Notes: generated from the letters alone by a model not told the origin. A stretch of 35,299 nucleotides of DNA from JAUIBE01 sp035267185 (GCA_035267185.1 DATFLY010000092.1:1-35299), one strand, 5' to 3'. Positions 25,257 through 34,076 are shown, counted from the first letter of the stretch. Numbers and translations: made by a program.

Positions 25257-26552
25257 ATGTACGTGACTAATCTAATCTGCAAAAAGCCCCATAGACAAAG
25301 CTTTGTCCGGCCGGAAAGCTTTTCGATTTGTTGTGGCCTTGCGGTTTTTCTGCTGTTGAACAGCCTGCCGCTGTCAGCACAGAGCCCTTCTTTACAGGAC
25401 CGCGACAACCAGATTGACACCTACCTGACTGCCATCGAAGAAGCAGAAACCCAGAACGGACCCTATGCACTTGAACTGGTCGACCTGTACTACGGATACG
25501 GCCAGGCCCTGGTGGAAAACGGCGATCTCGAACCTGCTCTCGATGCATTCCAGCAGACCGCCATGATTTCTCGGGTCAATCACGGCCCAAACAGCCTCGA
25601 TCAAACCAACTACCTCTACAGCGTGGCGAAAGTCGAATCAATGCTGGGTAACCTCGAGCCTTCCATAGAAGTGCTTGAATACATCTACCAGGTGAACGCC
25701 AGGGCTTTTGGTGAACGTGACCCGGCGATGTTGCCGGTTGTCGAGCAGATCTTCGACTGGTACGAGGAGGAAAAACCACTGGCCGCCATTGGATCACGTT
25801 CAACCGATTATCAGAATCAGAGCTTTCTGGCCGCACGAATCTCTGATCTGACTGCTTCTCAATACGGCCTGGGAAGCACTGAAGCTGCGTTCAGTTACAG
25901 AAGGCAGGGCCAGCTCCATTTTCGGTCTATTTTCTACATGTTTCGTACTGGCAATCCACCCATACCTGAACTGGTGATCAACGGGGGAGAATCCGGAAAT
26001 GCCTGGGTAGTGGAACGCTCCATATCCAACCACTTCAGGGCAGGAGCGCAAGCGTTCGAAAATGCAGTGGAGGCCTGGAGACAAAACCCGGAAGCCACGT
26101 CGCTGGAGGTTGCAGAAGCCATAGCACAGCTGGGTGACTGGTACCTGGTCATGGAGCAGTTCAGGGCTGCGGCAAAACAGTACAAGCGTGCCTACCAGTT
26201 ATTGGCGGGGGATGGGAGCAATCAGGCTCTTGCTGAAGAGTACTTTCAAACGCCTACCCCGCTACGTTTTCTTGGTAATAAAGATCCTTTTGTCAGGACT
26301 TTTGACCGGCCGGATACTGCCCAGGGGCTGGAAGTGCTGATGACCGTAACTCGCAACGGACGACTGACTCATGTTGAGCTCAGAAACATACCCAAAAATG
26401 AATCGCCGGAGGACATTCAAACTGTGAAACAACGCCTCGAAAGGACCCGCTTTCGTCCTGCGTTGCAAATGGGTGAGGTGATTCAAAAGGAAAACTATCT
26501 TTGGAAACCGCCTCCGATGGCGCCAAAAATCGCATCCAACGAGAAAGAATAA
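25257..26552 (+). CDS. TPR protein with TonB-C-like C-terminal domain (paralogue of 8917-10341)
   Basis: This is a 431-residue exported protein. The signal peptide is SICCGLAVFLLLNSLPLSAQ, the helical TPR-like body spans about residues 55-330, and the last 100 residues are a TonB-C-like domain (VLMTVTRNGRLTHVELRN, ERTRFRPALQMGEVI). Conservation with the first gene of the nine-gene operon runs along the full length, for example GPYALELVDLYYGYGQ and VNHGPNSLDQTNYLY. Only one is linked to the ExbB/ExbD-like genes, so this copy may serve a second partner or the same complex. ATG at 25257 is chosen; GTG at 25227 would add ten residues. Confidence 0.85.
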   Translation: MYVTNLICKKPHRQSFVRPESFSICCGLAVFLLLNSLPLSAQSPSLQDRDNQIDTYLTAIEEAETQNGPYALELVDLYYGYGQALVENGDLEPALDAFQQTAMISRVNHGPNSLDQTNYLYSVAKVESMLGNLEPSIEVLEYIYQVNARAFGERDPAMLPVVEQIFDWYEEEKPLAAIGSRSTDYQNQSFLAARISDLTASQYGLGSTEAAFSYRRQGQLHFRSIFYMFRTGNPPIPELVINGGESGNAWVVERSISNHFRAGAQAFENAVEAWRQNPEATSLEVAEAIAQLGDWYLVMEQFRAAAKQYKRAYQLLAGDGSNQALAEEYFQTPTPLRFLGNKDPFVRTFDRPDTAQGLEVLMTVTRNGRLTHVELRNIPKNESPEDIQTVKQRLERTRFRPALQMGEVIQKENYLWKPPPMAPKIASNEKE

Positions 26553-26570
26553 CGCCGGGTGAGCTGATCA

Positions 26571-27176
26571 CTAATCCAGGCCCAGTCGCCTTTTTCGCTG
26601 AGCCTGCCTGATTGCGTCGGTAATCGTGGTGCTGAGATCAGCAATTCGGTCTCCCTCACCATCTGCCTGCAATGACCAGGTGGTTCCTGACCAGACCAGT
26701 TTTGCGGTATTTTCCTGGATCAGGAACGCACTGACTTCCACGAAGACCTGGTCATCTTCCGCGTATTCATAGTCCTTTGGCAATGATTGCTGGTAAAAAT
26801 CCCTGAGGGTCGGATGCGCCTGGGTGATTTGTGCCTGCTCGTCAACGACCCCGGCCTGGCCAACTGCAACTTCTTCCACCACCAATACAAACATTGCTTT
26901 TTTTGCCCTGGCGAAATTCAGTACTTCATCACGGCTGCTGTCCTGGACATCGGGGATATCGGGGTGGCTTGGAAACCCCTTCAACTCTCGCAGGGCCAGG
27001 TCCGAAACCAGGCGATCTTCCAACTGGATCCGAAAATCCTCATCCCCTGAGTAAACCAGAACATAAGCCCCTTCCGTGTTGCGGTAATCGATCACCGTAA
27101 CCTCGGTTTTTGGAGGAGATGAACAAGCGGCACAAAAAAATGCGATAACGATAGAAGTAAACGGGATTTGTTTCAT
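26571..27176 (-). CDS. Lipoprotein of unknown function
   Basis: This is a 201-residue protein with a lipoprotein signal peptide, FFCAAC, giving acylated Cys18. The body is alpha/beta with EGAYVLVYSGDEDF, AKKAMFVLVVEEVAVG and a strand KLVWSGTTWSLQADGEGDR, followed by a helical basic tail. The pattern of a short beta-alpha domain plus a WSGTT strand recalls outer-membrane lipoproteins that assess other periplasmic factors, but I do not recognise a family. ATG at 27176 is used; the frame extends to 27212 but that addition breaks the signal peptide. It converges with the TPR/TonB-C paralogue, leaving 18 bp between them. Confidence 0.75.
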   Translation of the reverse strand: MKQIPFTSIVIAFFCAACSSPPKTEVTVIDYRNTEGAYVLVYSGDEDFRIQLEDRLVSDLALRELKGFPSHPDIPDVQDSSRDEVLNFARAKKAMFVLVVEEVAVGQAGVVDEQAQITQAHPTLRDFYQQSLPKDYEYAEDDQVFVEVSAFLIQENTAKLVWSGTTWSLQADGEGDRIADLSTTITDAIRQAQRKRRLGLD

Positions 27177-27250
27177 GAGGCCAAGATTATCGTCCTGGAA
27201 AAGGGTTAACAAGCACGGATGCGTTTGCTGGAATCAGCGCAGGAAACTTT

Positions 27251-28186
27251 CTATTTGATGCGTTGGTCAAGCCAGCTCCTGAGGGTTTGGGTGACCAGTT
27301 CGGGCGCATCCTGTTGCACAAAATGATTGGCTTCCGGAACCGTCACAATGGTCAGGTCGGCATCGATCCAGTCCCAGGTGTTGTTGAGCCCGTCAGAATG
27401 AAGCGCGGTGTCTTTCAGACCATGAAACATCAGGGTGGAAATCGCTATGTTGGGCGACGGCGGTCCGGGCTCATAGTCCGGATTCCAGAGGTCCGGATAA
27501 TTTTGTTTGTAAAAAGCCAGCATTCCGTCAAAACTTGAACGCTTGAATGCTTCCACATAGTGATTCCTTGCTTCTTCATCGCTGACCCAGAATGACAGGG
27601 TCCGGGGTGTCATCGGGTTACCGAAAAAGATTTCGGGATCGGATGGGCTTCCCGCGCGAAAAACTCGAGCATAATCGGCGCCTTTGAGCGCATCCGGGGT
27701 GCCGGACCAGGCCTGGGCAAGGCCGTTGGGATGCGGAAGATTCAGGAGCACAAGCGCATCAACCATTTTTGGCATGTAGAACGCGAAATTCCACGAAATC
27801 ACCCCGCCCCAGTCGTGACCAACAATCACGGCAGAATCCTCTCCCAGGTGCCGGATCACCGCGGCGAGATCACCTATCAATAGTGACATATCGTAGGCTT
27901 CGATCCCTTCAGGCTGGTCGCTCTTGTTATAACCCCGCAAATCAACAGCCACGACCCTGTAGCCATCAGCCAGGCCTGCCATCTGGTGACGCCAGGTATA
28001 CCAATAGTCAGGAAAGCCATGAATCATGACGACCAGCGGGCCTTCACCCAACTCGGCATAGTGGATCTTCACGCCATCGTGATCCGCATAACCATGCGTC
28101 ACCTGTTCAAGAATGTCATTTGCGGAAACTGCTGCAATACCTGGGATCATGGCGAGTACAACCCATGTTCGAAAATAGGAATTCAT
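27251..28186 (-). CDS. Exported epoxide-hydrolase-like alpha/beta hydrolase
   Basis: This 311-residue enzyme has an N-terminal signal peptide (about residues 1-22), which is uncommon for this group. Motifs fit soluble epoxide hydrolases: HGFP at 56-59 (oxyanion hole), nucleophile Asp125 in VGHDWGG, acid Asp259 in FHGLKDTAL and base His288 in EANHFVQQD. The cap residue Tyr226 in AFYKQNYP fits an epoxide-activating tyrosine. Haloalkane dehalogenase is less likely given the tyrosine and HGFP. The ATG lies 2 bp after the stop of the JmjC-cupin gene, so the pair is translationally linked. Confidence 0.88.
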   Translation of the reverse strand: MNSYFRTWVVLAMIPGIAAVSANDILEQVTHGYADHDGVKIHYAELGEGPLVVMIHGFPDYWYTWRHQMAGLADGYRVVAVDLRGYNKSDQPEGIEAYDMSLLIGDLAAVIRHLGEDSAVIVGHDWGGVISWNFAFYMPKMVDALVLLNLPHPNGLAQAWSGTPDALKGADYARVFRAGSPSDPEIFFGNPMTPRTLSFWVSDEEARNHYVEAFKRSSFDGMLAFYKQNYPDLWNPDYEPGPPSPNIAISTLMFHGLKDTALHSDGLNNTWDWIDADLTIVTVPEANHFVQQDAPELVTQTLRSWLDQRIK

Positions 28187-28188
28187 GA

Positions 28189-29379
28189 TTATGCTGTGGG
28201 AACGGGCACCAGGAAACCGCTAACGACCAACCGGCTGACCAGGGCAACCTTGACATCATCCGCCATGGCCCCGGGTATTTGATTCACCCTGAATTCCGGT
28301 GTATCGGCGACATAGCGAAGGGCCTCTTCAGCACCACGGTGGACCAACAATCGCTCGCCCGGCTGCCGGAAATCAACAATGTCACCGGCAGTCAGCACAT
28401 GTGCCATTGCCAGAGGATGATGTCGTACCAGTGTGCCAGGATGAACCTGAGCTCCGGCATCTTCTGATTTCAGCTTGGGAAGGTCTTCAATCATTCGGGC
28501 CCGACGCCTTTCCAGCGCATCATTGATGAAATCATCTGACTGGCAACGCGCCAGCAAGACTTCCAGTGAACGTCTCAGCGCCCCGGCAGCATGCTGCCTG
28601 CCGACACCACGAGCAAAATCGTCTGCTCTTTTGGCGATGCCCGAACGAATACTGCGATCGGATTCGGAGATATAGTCAACCACCGCGCTCATGGTTTCGC
28701 GAATGGTCACTGGCAGCACGCCGATGGCCACGTGGATCGATTCAGTTGTGGAATCCACCGTATGTGGCGTGCCACGTGGCATGTAAATCACGTCTCCAGG
28801 CACCACATCCACCACATGATGCTTATCGAGTGGTGGAGCACCCTCACCCGCTACTTTCCAGATATTGGGCAGCGTTGGTGGCTCGGCTGAAATGAACCAA
28901 CGCTTCTTACCTGTCAACTGAACAATAAACAGGTCGACTTCATCATGATGCACCGGGGCATTTGCACCGGCTTTGCTCCAGAAAATATTGGCGCTTGCGG
29001 GGTTTTCGAAAAGCGTTTCAATTGCCCGGCATAAATGAAACAGCCTGGGGGAAAGCCCTGTGGCCTCTGGAATCCGAACCGTGTAGTCAGTCTGGTGATA
29101 TTCATGAACCAGGGCCAGGAATTCGCTTTGACTACCCACACGACGTGGGCGAGGTGGCGGCTGCTTTGCTGAACCGGAATGACAGGTCAGGTTAGGAGAA
29201 AACTCATCGAAGGCTTCAAGAATGGTCGCCTGCGGATCAGGGCCAATCAACTCCGCCCGATCTGACCGCCCGGGCGTTGCCTCATGCATCAGTCGCTTAC
29301 CCACGATCTCACTGAAAAACTGATCGTAGTCTACCGGGTGGAGCAATTTTGCCAGGGTTTCGTGAGCCTGTTTGAACAT
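28189..29379 (-). CDS. JmjC/cupin Fe(II)/2OG oxygenase
   Basis: This is a 396-residue cytoplasmic protein. The metal site reads H144-H145-D146 in APVHHDEVDLF, with distal His206 in MPRGTPHTVDS; VVPGDVIYMPRGTPH is the cupin strand of JmjC protein hydroxylases. It is related to the ribosomal-oxygenase/RoxA type but has a different, longer C-terminal half with a winged-helix-like region. The substrate could be a protein or a small molecule. It is the first gene of a two-gene unit with the epoxide-hydrolase-like gene, and a possible operator lies about 50 bp upstream. Confidence 0.85.
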   Translation of the reverse strand: MFKQAHETLAKLLHPVDYDQFFSEIVGKRLMHEATPGRSDRAELIGPDPQATILEAFDEFSPNLTCHSGSAKQPPPRPRRVGSQSEFLALVHEYHQTDYTVRIPEATGLSPRLFHLCRAIETLFENPASANIFWSKAGANAPVHHDEVDLFIVQLTGKKRWFISAEPPTLPNIWKVAGEGAPPLDKHHVVDVVPGDVIYMPRGTPHTVDSTTESIHVAIGVLPVTIRETMSAVVDYISESDRSIRSGIAKRADDFARGVGRQHAAGALRRSLEVLLARCQSDDFINDALERRRARMIEDLPKLKSEDAGAQVHPGTLVRHHPLAMAHVLTAGDIVDFRQPGERLLVHRGAEEALRYVADTPEFRVNQIPGAMADDVKVALVSRLVVSGFLVPVPTA

Positions 29380-29428
29380 AGTGTTTTAGTGTAAGCCTCT
29401 TCAATCTCGAATTAGATCACAGGACCCG

Positions 29429-29442
29429 ACTGAACGGTCAGT
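29429..29442. promoter_or_regulatory. Candidate TetR-type operator upstream of the JmjC gene
   Basis: ACTGAACGGTCAGT is a near-perfect 14-base palindrome (12 of 14 positions) resembling TGAC/GTCA boxes bound by TetR-family repressors. It lies 50 bp before the JmjC-cupin start and 29 bp after the stop of the SLC13-type gene. No repressor gene is adjacent. Confidence 0.35.
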
Positions 29443-29471
29443 TCTTGCGGTAACACGGTGCAGATAAGCCG

Positions 29472-31844
29472 TTATGGTGCCACGGCCGGTTGCAGTGGCC
29501 AGGCGATTGGCAGCAGGGCGGCTGTGATCAGGCCGACCAGGATGGTCAGAGGCAACCCCAGTTTCAGATAGTCCGAGAAGCGATACCCACCAGGGCCCAT
29601 GATCAGAAGGTTCGCAGGATGTGACACCGGGCTGGCGAAACTTGCTGAAGCCGCAATCGCAACAGCCATCATTGCTGTCTGTGGATGTATTCCAAGGTCA
29701 GCAGAAGCGGTCATGACGATTGGTCCCATCAGTACAACCAGTGCCGCCGTCGGTACAAACAGCGTTGCCAGTGCGGTCATCGCATAGAAAGCGAAAATGA
29801 TGGCGAATGGCCCGGAGCCGCTCATCAGGTTCATGACCGAGTTCGCCATGTAAGCGGCACCACCTGTGCTCTCCAGCGCAATACCAAGCGGAAGCATGCC
29901 GGCAATAAGGAATATGGAACGCCATTCAATCGCCTGGTATGCCTCCTCCATCGTGATGCATTTAAGCGTCACCATCAAAGCGCCACCAACCACCGCAGCC
30001 ACGGATATGGGAAGCCAGCCAAGCAGGACCGAACCAACCACACCCACGAGAATAAAACCGGCAGCAGCTGCTTTATCCGTTTGTTCATTCCTGTGCCGCA
30101 TCGGTGTCAGGACCAGGAAATCTGACTCGTCTTCAAACTGCCTTAGCTTGTCACGCGGCCCCAGAAGCAGGAATGCATCACCTACTTTCAGTTCCATTGA
30201 TCCCAGGTCGGCACGGTGAGCCCTGCCAGTCCGCCAGATGGCCAGCAATTCGAGGCCATAGCGGGATTCAAACTGAACCTCATTGACCGTCTGGCCTGAA
30301 AACTTTGAGCGGGGTTGAAGCGTCACTTCAATCAGGGCCATCTTTTCAGATTCGAGGACATCAAGATCTGCCGGCTTGGTCGATATAACCATAAACTCCT
30401 GAAGTCCGCGAAACACTTCGACCTGCTCTGGTGTGCCGCGAATCAGCAATTTGTCTTCTGCACTGACTGGATTGTCGAGGCTCGGCACGATCTCCAGCTT
30501 GCCATCGCGCACAAGTCCAAGAACCGAAAAGTCAAAATTCTGGGAAATCCCGCTTTCTCGCAAAGATTGCCCAATGATTGAGGAGTCAGCAGGCACATTG
30601 ATGACGAAATCCTGTCGATCCGGCGGCTGAAAGAGGTTCACTTCGTTGTCATCCAGGGTCCGGCTATTCTCAAAATTTGAGGACTTCTCAAGGGCTTCCA
30701 ATGCGGGATTTCCACCCTCGAACAGCAAAACATCGCCTTCTTCCAGCCTGATTCCGGAAAGCTCGTTGCTGCGGACACTGTCACCCCGCCTGACCGCAAG
30801 CAACTCACAAAAGTAGTAGTCCCTGATTGCCACTTTGTCGGGTACTTTTCCGATGATCCCTGAACCTTCCGAAACCTGTCCCTGGATAAGATATATCTCG
30901 CTTGAAGCCAATCGATCCGTCATCGACGACTCGCTCGAAACTTCGAGCTCACCCCACTCCCGAAGACGCTCCAGGTTGTCCAGCTTGCCCTGCACCATCA
31001 GTTGACGGCCCGCTTCCAGCCTGGTGTCGGCAGGTGGAAGAAGACTGGCCTGATCGTTTTCTAGCATGGCAATGACTTTCAGGCCGGCGCTGGCGGCGAG
31101 TTTGCTCTGGGAAATGGTTCTGCCGATCAGCAAGGATTCCTCTGGTATACCCAGCAGATAAGTGCGTTCACCCAGGCCATAACGCCATTGGAGGTCGTCT
31201 CCCCTTGGGCGTTCAGTATCTATGTTGGGTGCCTTTGCCGGTAACAGGTGGCGACCGGCCAATTGAAAGAAGACGGTTCCGGCAATAAGGATGGGCACAC
31301 CAACCAGTGAAAAATCGAGCAAACCAAATGACTCGTAACCGTTCTGAACCATCATCGCGCTGATCAGCAGATTGGGCGGTGTACCAATCTGGGTGGTCAA
31401 ACCGCCCAGCAGCGTTCCAAATGCCATCGGCATCAGAACCCTGGAAGGTGAGATACCAGTTGTCCGACAAATATCCATGGCCACCGGCAGCAACAATGCA
31501 GCGACGCCTATGTTGTTCATAAAGGCGGACATCACGGCCGCAAGGACGGTAATAAATCCAACCAGTCGCGATTCCCCGGAGCCTGCCACCTGCATCACCT
31601 GTCTTCCGAGGTGACTGGCAATTCCTGTTTTTGATAAACCCTCGCTGATAATGAACATGGCCCAGACAGTGATGACTGCCGGATTACTGAAACCAGAAAA
31701 TGCCTCGTCGGCAGTCACAAGACCAGTGATGGCCAGGCTGCCAAGTACGAGTAATGCGACCAGGTCTACCCGAAGCCATTCGGTAATAAAGAACACCAGG
31801 GATGCAAGAAGCACCAGGTAAACGAATGCAATCTGGATGGTCAC
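29472..31844 (-). CDS. SLC13/DASS-type transporter with four TrkA-C domains
   Basis: This is a 790-residue inner-membrane transporter. Two membrane halves flank a large cytoplasmic insert. Conserved pieces of the first half are NNIGVAALLLPVAM and TTQIGTPPNLLISAM, and the matching part of the second half is ASFASPVSHPANLLIMGPGGY. The insert contains four TrkA-C (RCK_C) units at about residues 195-300, 300-395, 395-490 and 490-580; two are more usual. Such proteins carry sulfate or dicarboxylates, and RCK_C domains may sense ligands. GTG at 31844 (MTIQIAFVYLVLL) is chosen with GGGA upstream; an upstream TTG at 31946 would add a non-hydrophobic leader. It follows the repeat element at 31952-32212. 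Confidence 0.88.
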   Translation of the reverse strand: MTIQIAFVYLVLLASLVFFITEWLRVDLVALLVLGSLAITGLVTADEAFSGFSNPAVITVWAMFIISEGLSKTGIASHLGRQVMQVAGSGESRLVGFITVLAAVMSAFMNNIGVAALLLPVAMDICRTTGISPSRVLMPMAFGTLLGGLTTQIGTPPNLLISAMMVQNGYESFGLLDFSLVGVPILIAGTVFFQLAGRHLLPAKAPNIDTERPRGDDLQWRYGLGERTYLLGIPEESLLIGRTISQSKLAASAGLKVIAMLENDQASLLPPADTRLEAGRQLMVQGKLDNLERLREWGELEVSSESSMTDRLASSEIYLIQGQVSEGSGIIGKVPDKVAIRDYYFCELLAVRRGDSVRSNELSGIRLEEGDVLLFEGGNPALEALEKSSNFENSRTLDDNEVNLFQPPDRQDFVINVPADSSIIGQSLRESGISQNFDFSVLGLVRDGKLEIVPSLDNPVSAEDKLLIRGTPEQVEVFRGLQEFMVISTKPADLDVLESEKMALIEVTLQPRSKFSGQTVNEVQFESRYGLELLAIWRTGRAHRADLGSMELKVGDAFLLLGPRDKLRQFEDESDFLVLTPMRHRNEQTDKAAAAGFILVGVVGSVLLGWLPISVAAVVGGALMVTLKCITMEEAYQAIEWRSIFLIAGMLPLGIALESTGGAAYMANSVMNLMSGSGPFAIIFAFYAMTALATLFVPTAALVVLMGPIVMTASADLGIHPQTAMMAVAIAASASFASPVSHPANLLIMGPGGYRFSDYLKLGLPLTILVGLITAALLPIAWPLQPAVAP

Positions 31845-32167
31845 GCAGCGTTCCCATCCCGTCGGATTCCGGTTATTTCGGAACGATCGAAAGTCTGTTG
31901 AGTGAACATGCGCATACACCAAGCCTACGTGAAGCGGAGCAGACAATCAGCCCCTTAACCCTAATGTTGCACCAAGGCGAACTTAATTTTTAAAAAATAA
32001 AATGCGAAACCAATCAATTGCAGCCTTTTGTGGGAGGGGGGTTCGCTCGTTGCGCTTTGTTCTATTCGAGTTCTGACTGAATCTGTCTTTGCATCTTGAA
32101 CGATTCCCCTTGAGTCATAGCTAAGGCTATGACTTTGCGAGGGAATCGTCCAAGCTGCTTTGCCAGC
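31845..32167. other. 323-bp gap without a gene
   Basis: No coding frame is supported. Most of the gap is the MITE-like element (31952-32212), whose right end enters the GNAT gene. An A/T-rich run at 31982-32000 may hold the promoter of the SLC13-type gene, but no clear -35/-10 pair is visible. Confidence 0.6.
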
Positions 32168-32212
32168 TTAACCCAGATCCTCGAATCCTTGGTGCAATAT
32201 TGGGGTTAGGTC
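31952..32212. mobile_element. MITE-like element with terminal inverted repeats
   Basis: The left arm (31957-31977) and the reverse complement of the right arm (32187-32207) match at 19 of 21 bases, with the shared core TTGCACCAAGG. Between them are a long imperfect palindrome (32095-32154) and a second small hairpin (32152-32169). No transposase is encoded. The right arm supplies the last residues and near-stop region of the GNAT gene. No target duplication is obvious. Other copies in the genome would confirm it. Confidence 0.55.
32095..32154. repeat. 60-base imperfect palindrome
   Basis: The inner arms AGTCATAGC (32113-32121) and GCTATGACT (32126-32134) surround a TAAG loop. The outer arms ACGATTCCC (32100-32108) and GGGAATCGT (32141-32149) match perfectly, and CTTG/CAAG extend the stem beyond one mismatch. 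No T-run follows on either strand, so it is not an ordinary terminator. Confidence 0.7.
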
Positions 32213-33061
32213 AAGACGCATCTCCCATTGATCGTGAGATTCTGAAAATCCGCACTTTTTTACCAGGCCGATTGTGGCTGAATCATCGGCATCAATATTG
32301 ACAGCCTTGATCACAGTACCTGGCTCAAGCAAGCGGCTGAGCTTGTGCAGCAATGCCGAAGCCACACCCATTCTGCGCCTGTTTCGTTGGACCACCAGAC
32401 GCATCAGCCAGTGACTGTCACTGTCAAACACAATCACTCCAATACATTGGTCCTGGTCAAAGGCACCCAGGACCATCAGATTCTGCTCCAGTGCCTGCAG
32501 GGCCCGGTCACGCTGCTCAAAGGATGGCCTGTATTCCTGGCTTGATGACAAAGCAAAAACCTCGGAAAGCCCAACCGGAGAAATCCGCCCCGGCCAGCAA
32601 GCCGCTCTTATAGCAATGGCATTCGCTTCAAAGCCGACAAGCCCCCGAAGGGTCCGGAAGCCGGCTTTTTGATATGCACGTATGGCAGCAGAATTTTCCT
32701 GAATTACTTCCAGCTGAATCGCCTTCACACCAGCATCCTCAAGTCGTGGGATGATGTGATTAAGCATCATCCCGGCAACCCCTTTCCCCCGATGCTTTGG
32801 AACGATTCCTGTGCAGATGTCATAGGCAATCAACTCTTGATCGACTGCATCGGTGCCAATCAGGGTGATGGCCACCAGTTCATGGTTAATTTCAATCCCA
32901 CTGGACAACTGTGGCTGCCAGTCATTCTTTCGGGCTCGTTGCAAAAATTGCTGTTCAGTCACCGCAGCAACGTTCACAGCATAATCTTCAAATGCCTCAA
33001 CAAACGTGCTGTATATGGATCGGAACGGGACCGACTCGAGATCGCTTTCCTGCAATTTCAC
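32168..33061 (-). CDS. Tandem GNAT acetyltransferase
   Basis: This is a 297-residue cytoplasmic protein made of two GNAT N-acetyltransferase domains. The first has the acetyl-CoA motif VPKHRGKGVAGMM at about 88-100 and ENSAAIRAYQKAGF; the second has RNRRRMGVASALL at about 226-238 and DADDSATIGLVKKCGF. The last 13 residues, from LTPILHQGFEDLG, are encoded by the arm of the MITE-like element, so the original C-terminus may have been replaced. The start is GTG at 33061. It is 33 bp after pbpG on the same strand, so probably co-transcribed. Confidence 0.87.
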   Translation of the reverse strand: MKLQESDLESVPFRSIYSTFVEAFEDYAVNVAAVTEQQFLQRARKNDWQPQLSSGIEINHELVAITLIGTDAVDQELIAYDICTGIVPKHRGKGVAGMMLNHIIPRLEDAGVKAIQLEVIQENSAAIRAYQKAGFRTLRGLVGFEANAIAIRAACWPGRISPVGLSEVFALSSSQEYRPSFEQRDRALQALEQNLMVLGAFDQDQCIGVIVFDSDSHWLMRLVVQRNRRRMGVASALLHKLSRLLEPGTVIKAVNIDADDSATIGLVKKCGFSESHDQWEMRLDLTPILHQGFEDLG

Positions 33062-33094
33062 CAGCCAATCATCCTGATCAATTCAGCAGCGGCC

Positions 33095-33937
33095 TCAAGG
33101 GTTGCTGCCCAGCAACCAGCGACGAAGTCGATTGGAATCGCCAAATGGTGTCAGTTTTCCGAATGAATCGAGGAAAACAATATTCAGTATCACGCCATCA
33201 ATGATTGCCTGCATCACCAGGCAGCGGCCTGCTTCGTTGATGTAGCCGGTTTTACTGACCCTGATATCCCAGGTCTGGTTTTTAAGTAGCCGGTTGGTGT
33301 TGCCATAAACCAGCGGACCACGGTCCTTCCAGGGATGCACAGTCAACCGGGTGGTTGTGCTGGCTTCAACGATTAAAGGATAAGTCCTGGCTTTTGCCAC
33401 CAGGGTCGCGAGGTCTTTTGCGGTTGAAACATTTTCGGCATTCAGCCCCACGGGATCTGCAAATCGCGTGTTTGTCATCCCGATTTCCACAGCCCGGATG
33501 TTCATCTGTTGAACCATGGCTGATGTTCCTCCGGGATAGGTACGTCCCAAAGCTGCGGCAGCCCTGTTTTCCGACGCCATGACGGCAAGCTTTAGCATTT
33601 CACGCCGACTAAGCCGGGCACCAAACTGGAGTCGTGATCCGGTCAGCTTGATTAAATCGCGGTCGTCCCGTGTAACTTCGATTTTTTCATCAAGATCCAG
33701 CCCTGAATCCAGTATCACGATGGCAGTCATCAGCTTTGTGATTGACGCGATTGGCCTGACCGTCCCTGCGTCTTTGCCATAGATCACCTTGCCGCTTTCG
33801 TCCATGACGATGGCCGAAGCAGAACGAAGGCCGGGGCTTCCACTAAGATTTTCGAAGGATCTGGCGCTTGCCAGGCCAGGAAAGGCAGACAGGAAGAGAA
33901 GTGCCAGAATCGGCAGACACTTGATATTTGACTTCAT
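33095..33937 (-). CDS. pbpG: D-alanyl-D-alanine endopeptidase (PBP7)
   Basis: This is a 280-residue periplasmic serine peptidase of family S11 that cuts peptidoglycan cross-links. It has a signal peptide (ends GLASA) and the three penicillin-binding motifs: S65-I-T-K68, S122-E-N124 and K229-T-G231. LVYGNTNRLL, SKTGYINEAG and FLDSFGKLTPFGD are typical of PbpG rather than the carboxypeptidases DacA/DacC, and there is no C-terminal membrane anchor. ATG at 33937 is the start. It is the first gene of a probable unit with the GNAT gene; the 139 bp upstream is A/T-rich with no clear promoter match. Confidence 0.93.
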   Translation of the reverse strand: MKSNIKCLPILALLFLSAFPGLASARSFENLSGSPGLRSASAIVMDESGKVIYGKDAGTVRPIASITKLMTAIVILDSGLDLDEKIEVTRDDRDLIKLTGSRLQFGARLSRREMLKLAVMASENRAAAALGRTYPGGTSAMVQQMNIRAVEIGMTNTRFADPVGLNAENVSTAKDLATLVAKARTYPLIVEASTTTRLTVHPWKDRGPLVYGNTNRLLKNQTWDIRVSKTGYINEAGRCLVMQAIIDGVILNIVFLDSFGKLTPFGDSNRLRRWLLGSNP

Positions 33938-34076
33938 TAAAGCGCTCTATTTAGTTGTTTTTATAGTATTTACTTTTGTGTTTTCTTAAATGCCCTATCA
34001 ACTTCTGACCCAAAGATCTTGCCCTGGTTCAGTTCTGTTTGAGTAGGCCGGGTCAAGTGTTGTCCATGCCCGCAAA

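Noticed and set aside
31847..31946. Upstream TTG start for the SLC13-type transporter
   Set aside because: It adds 34 non-hydrophobic residues; GTG 31844 begins just before the first helix with GGGA upstream.
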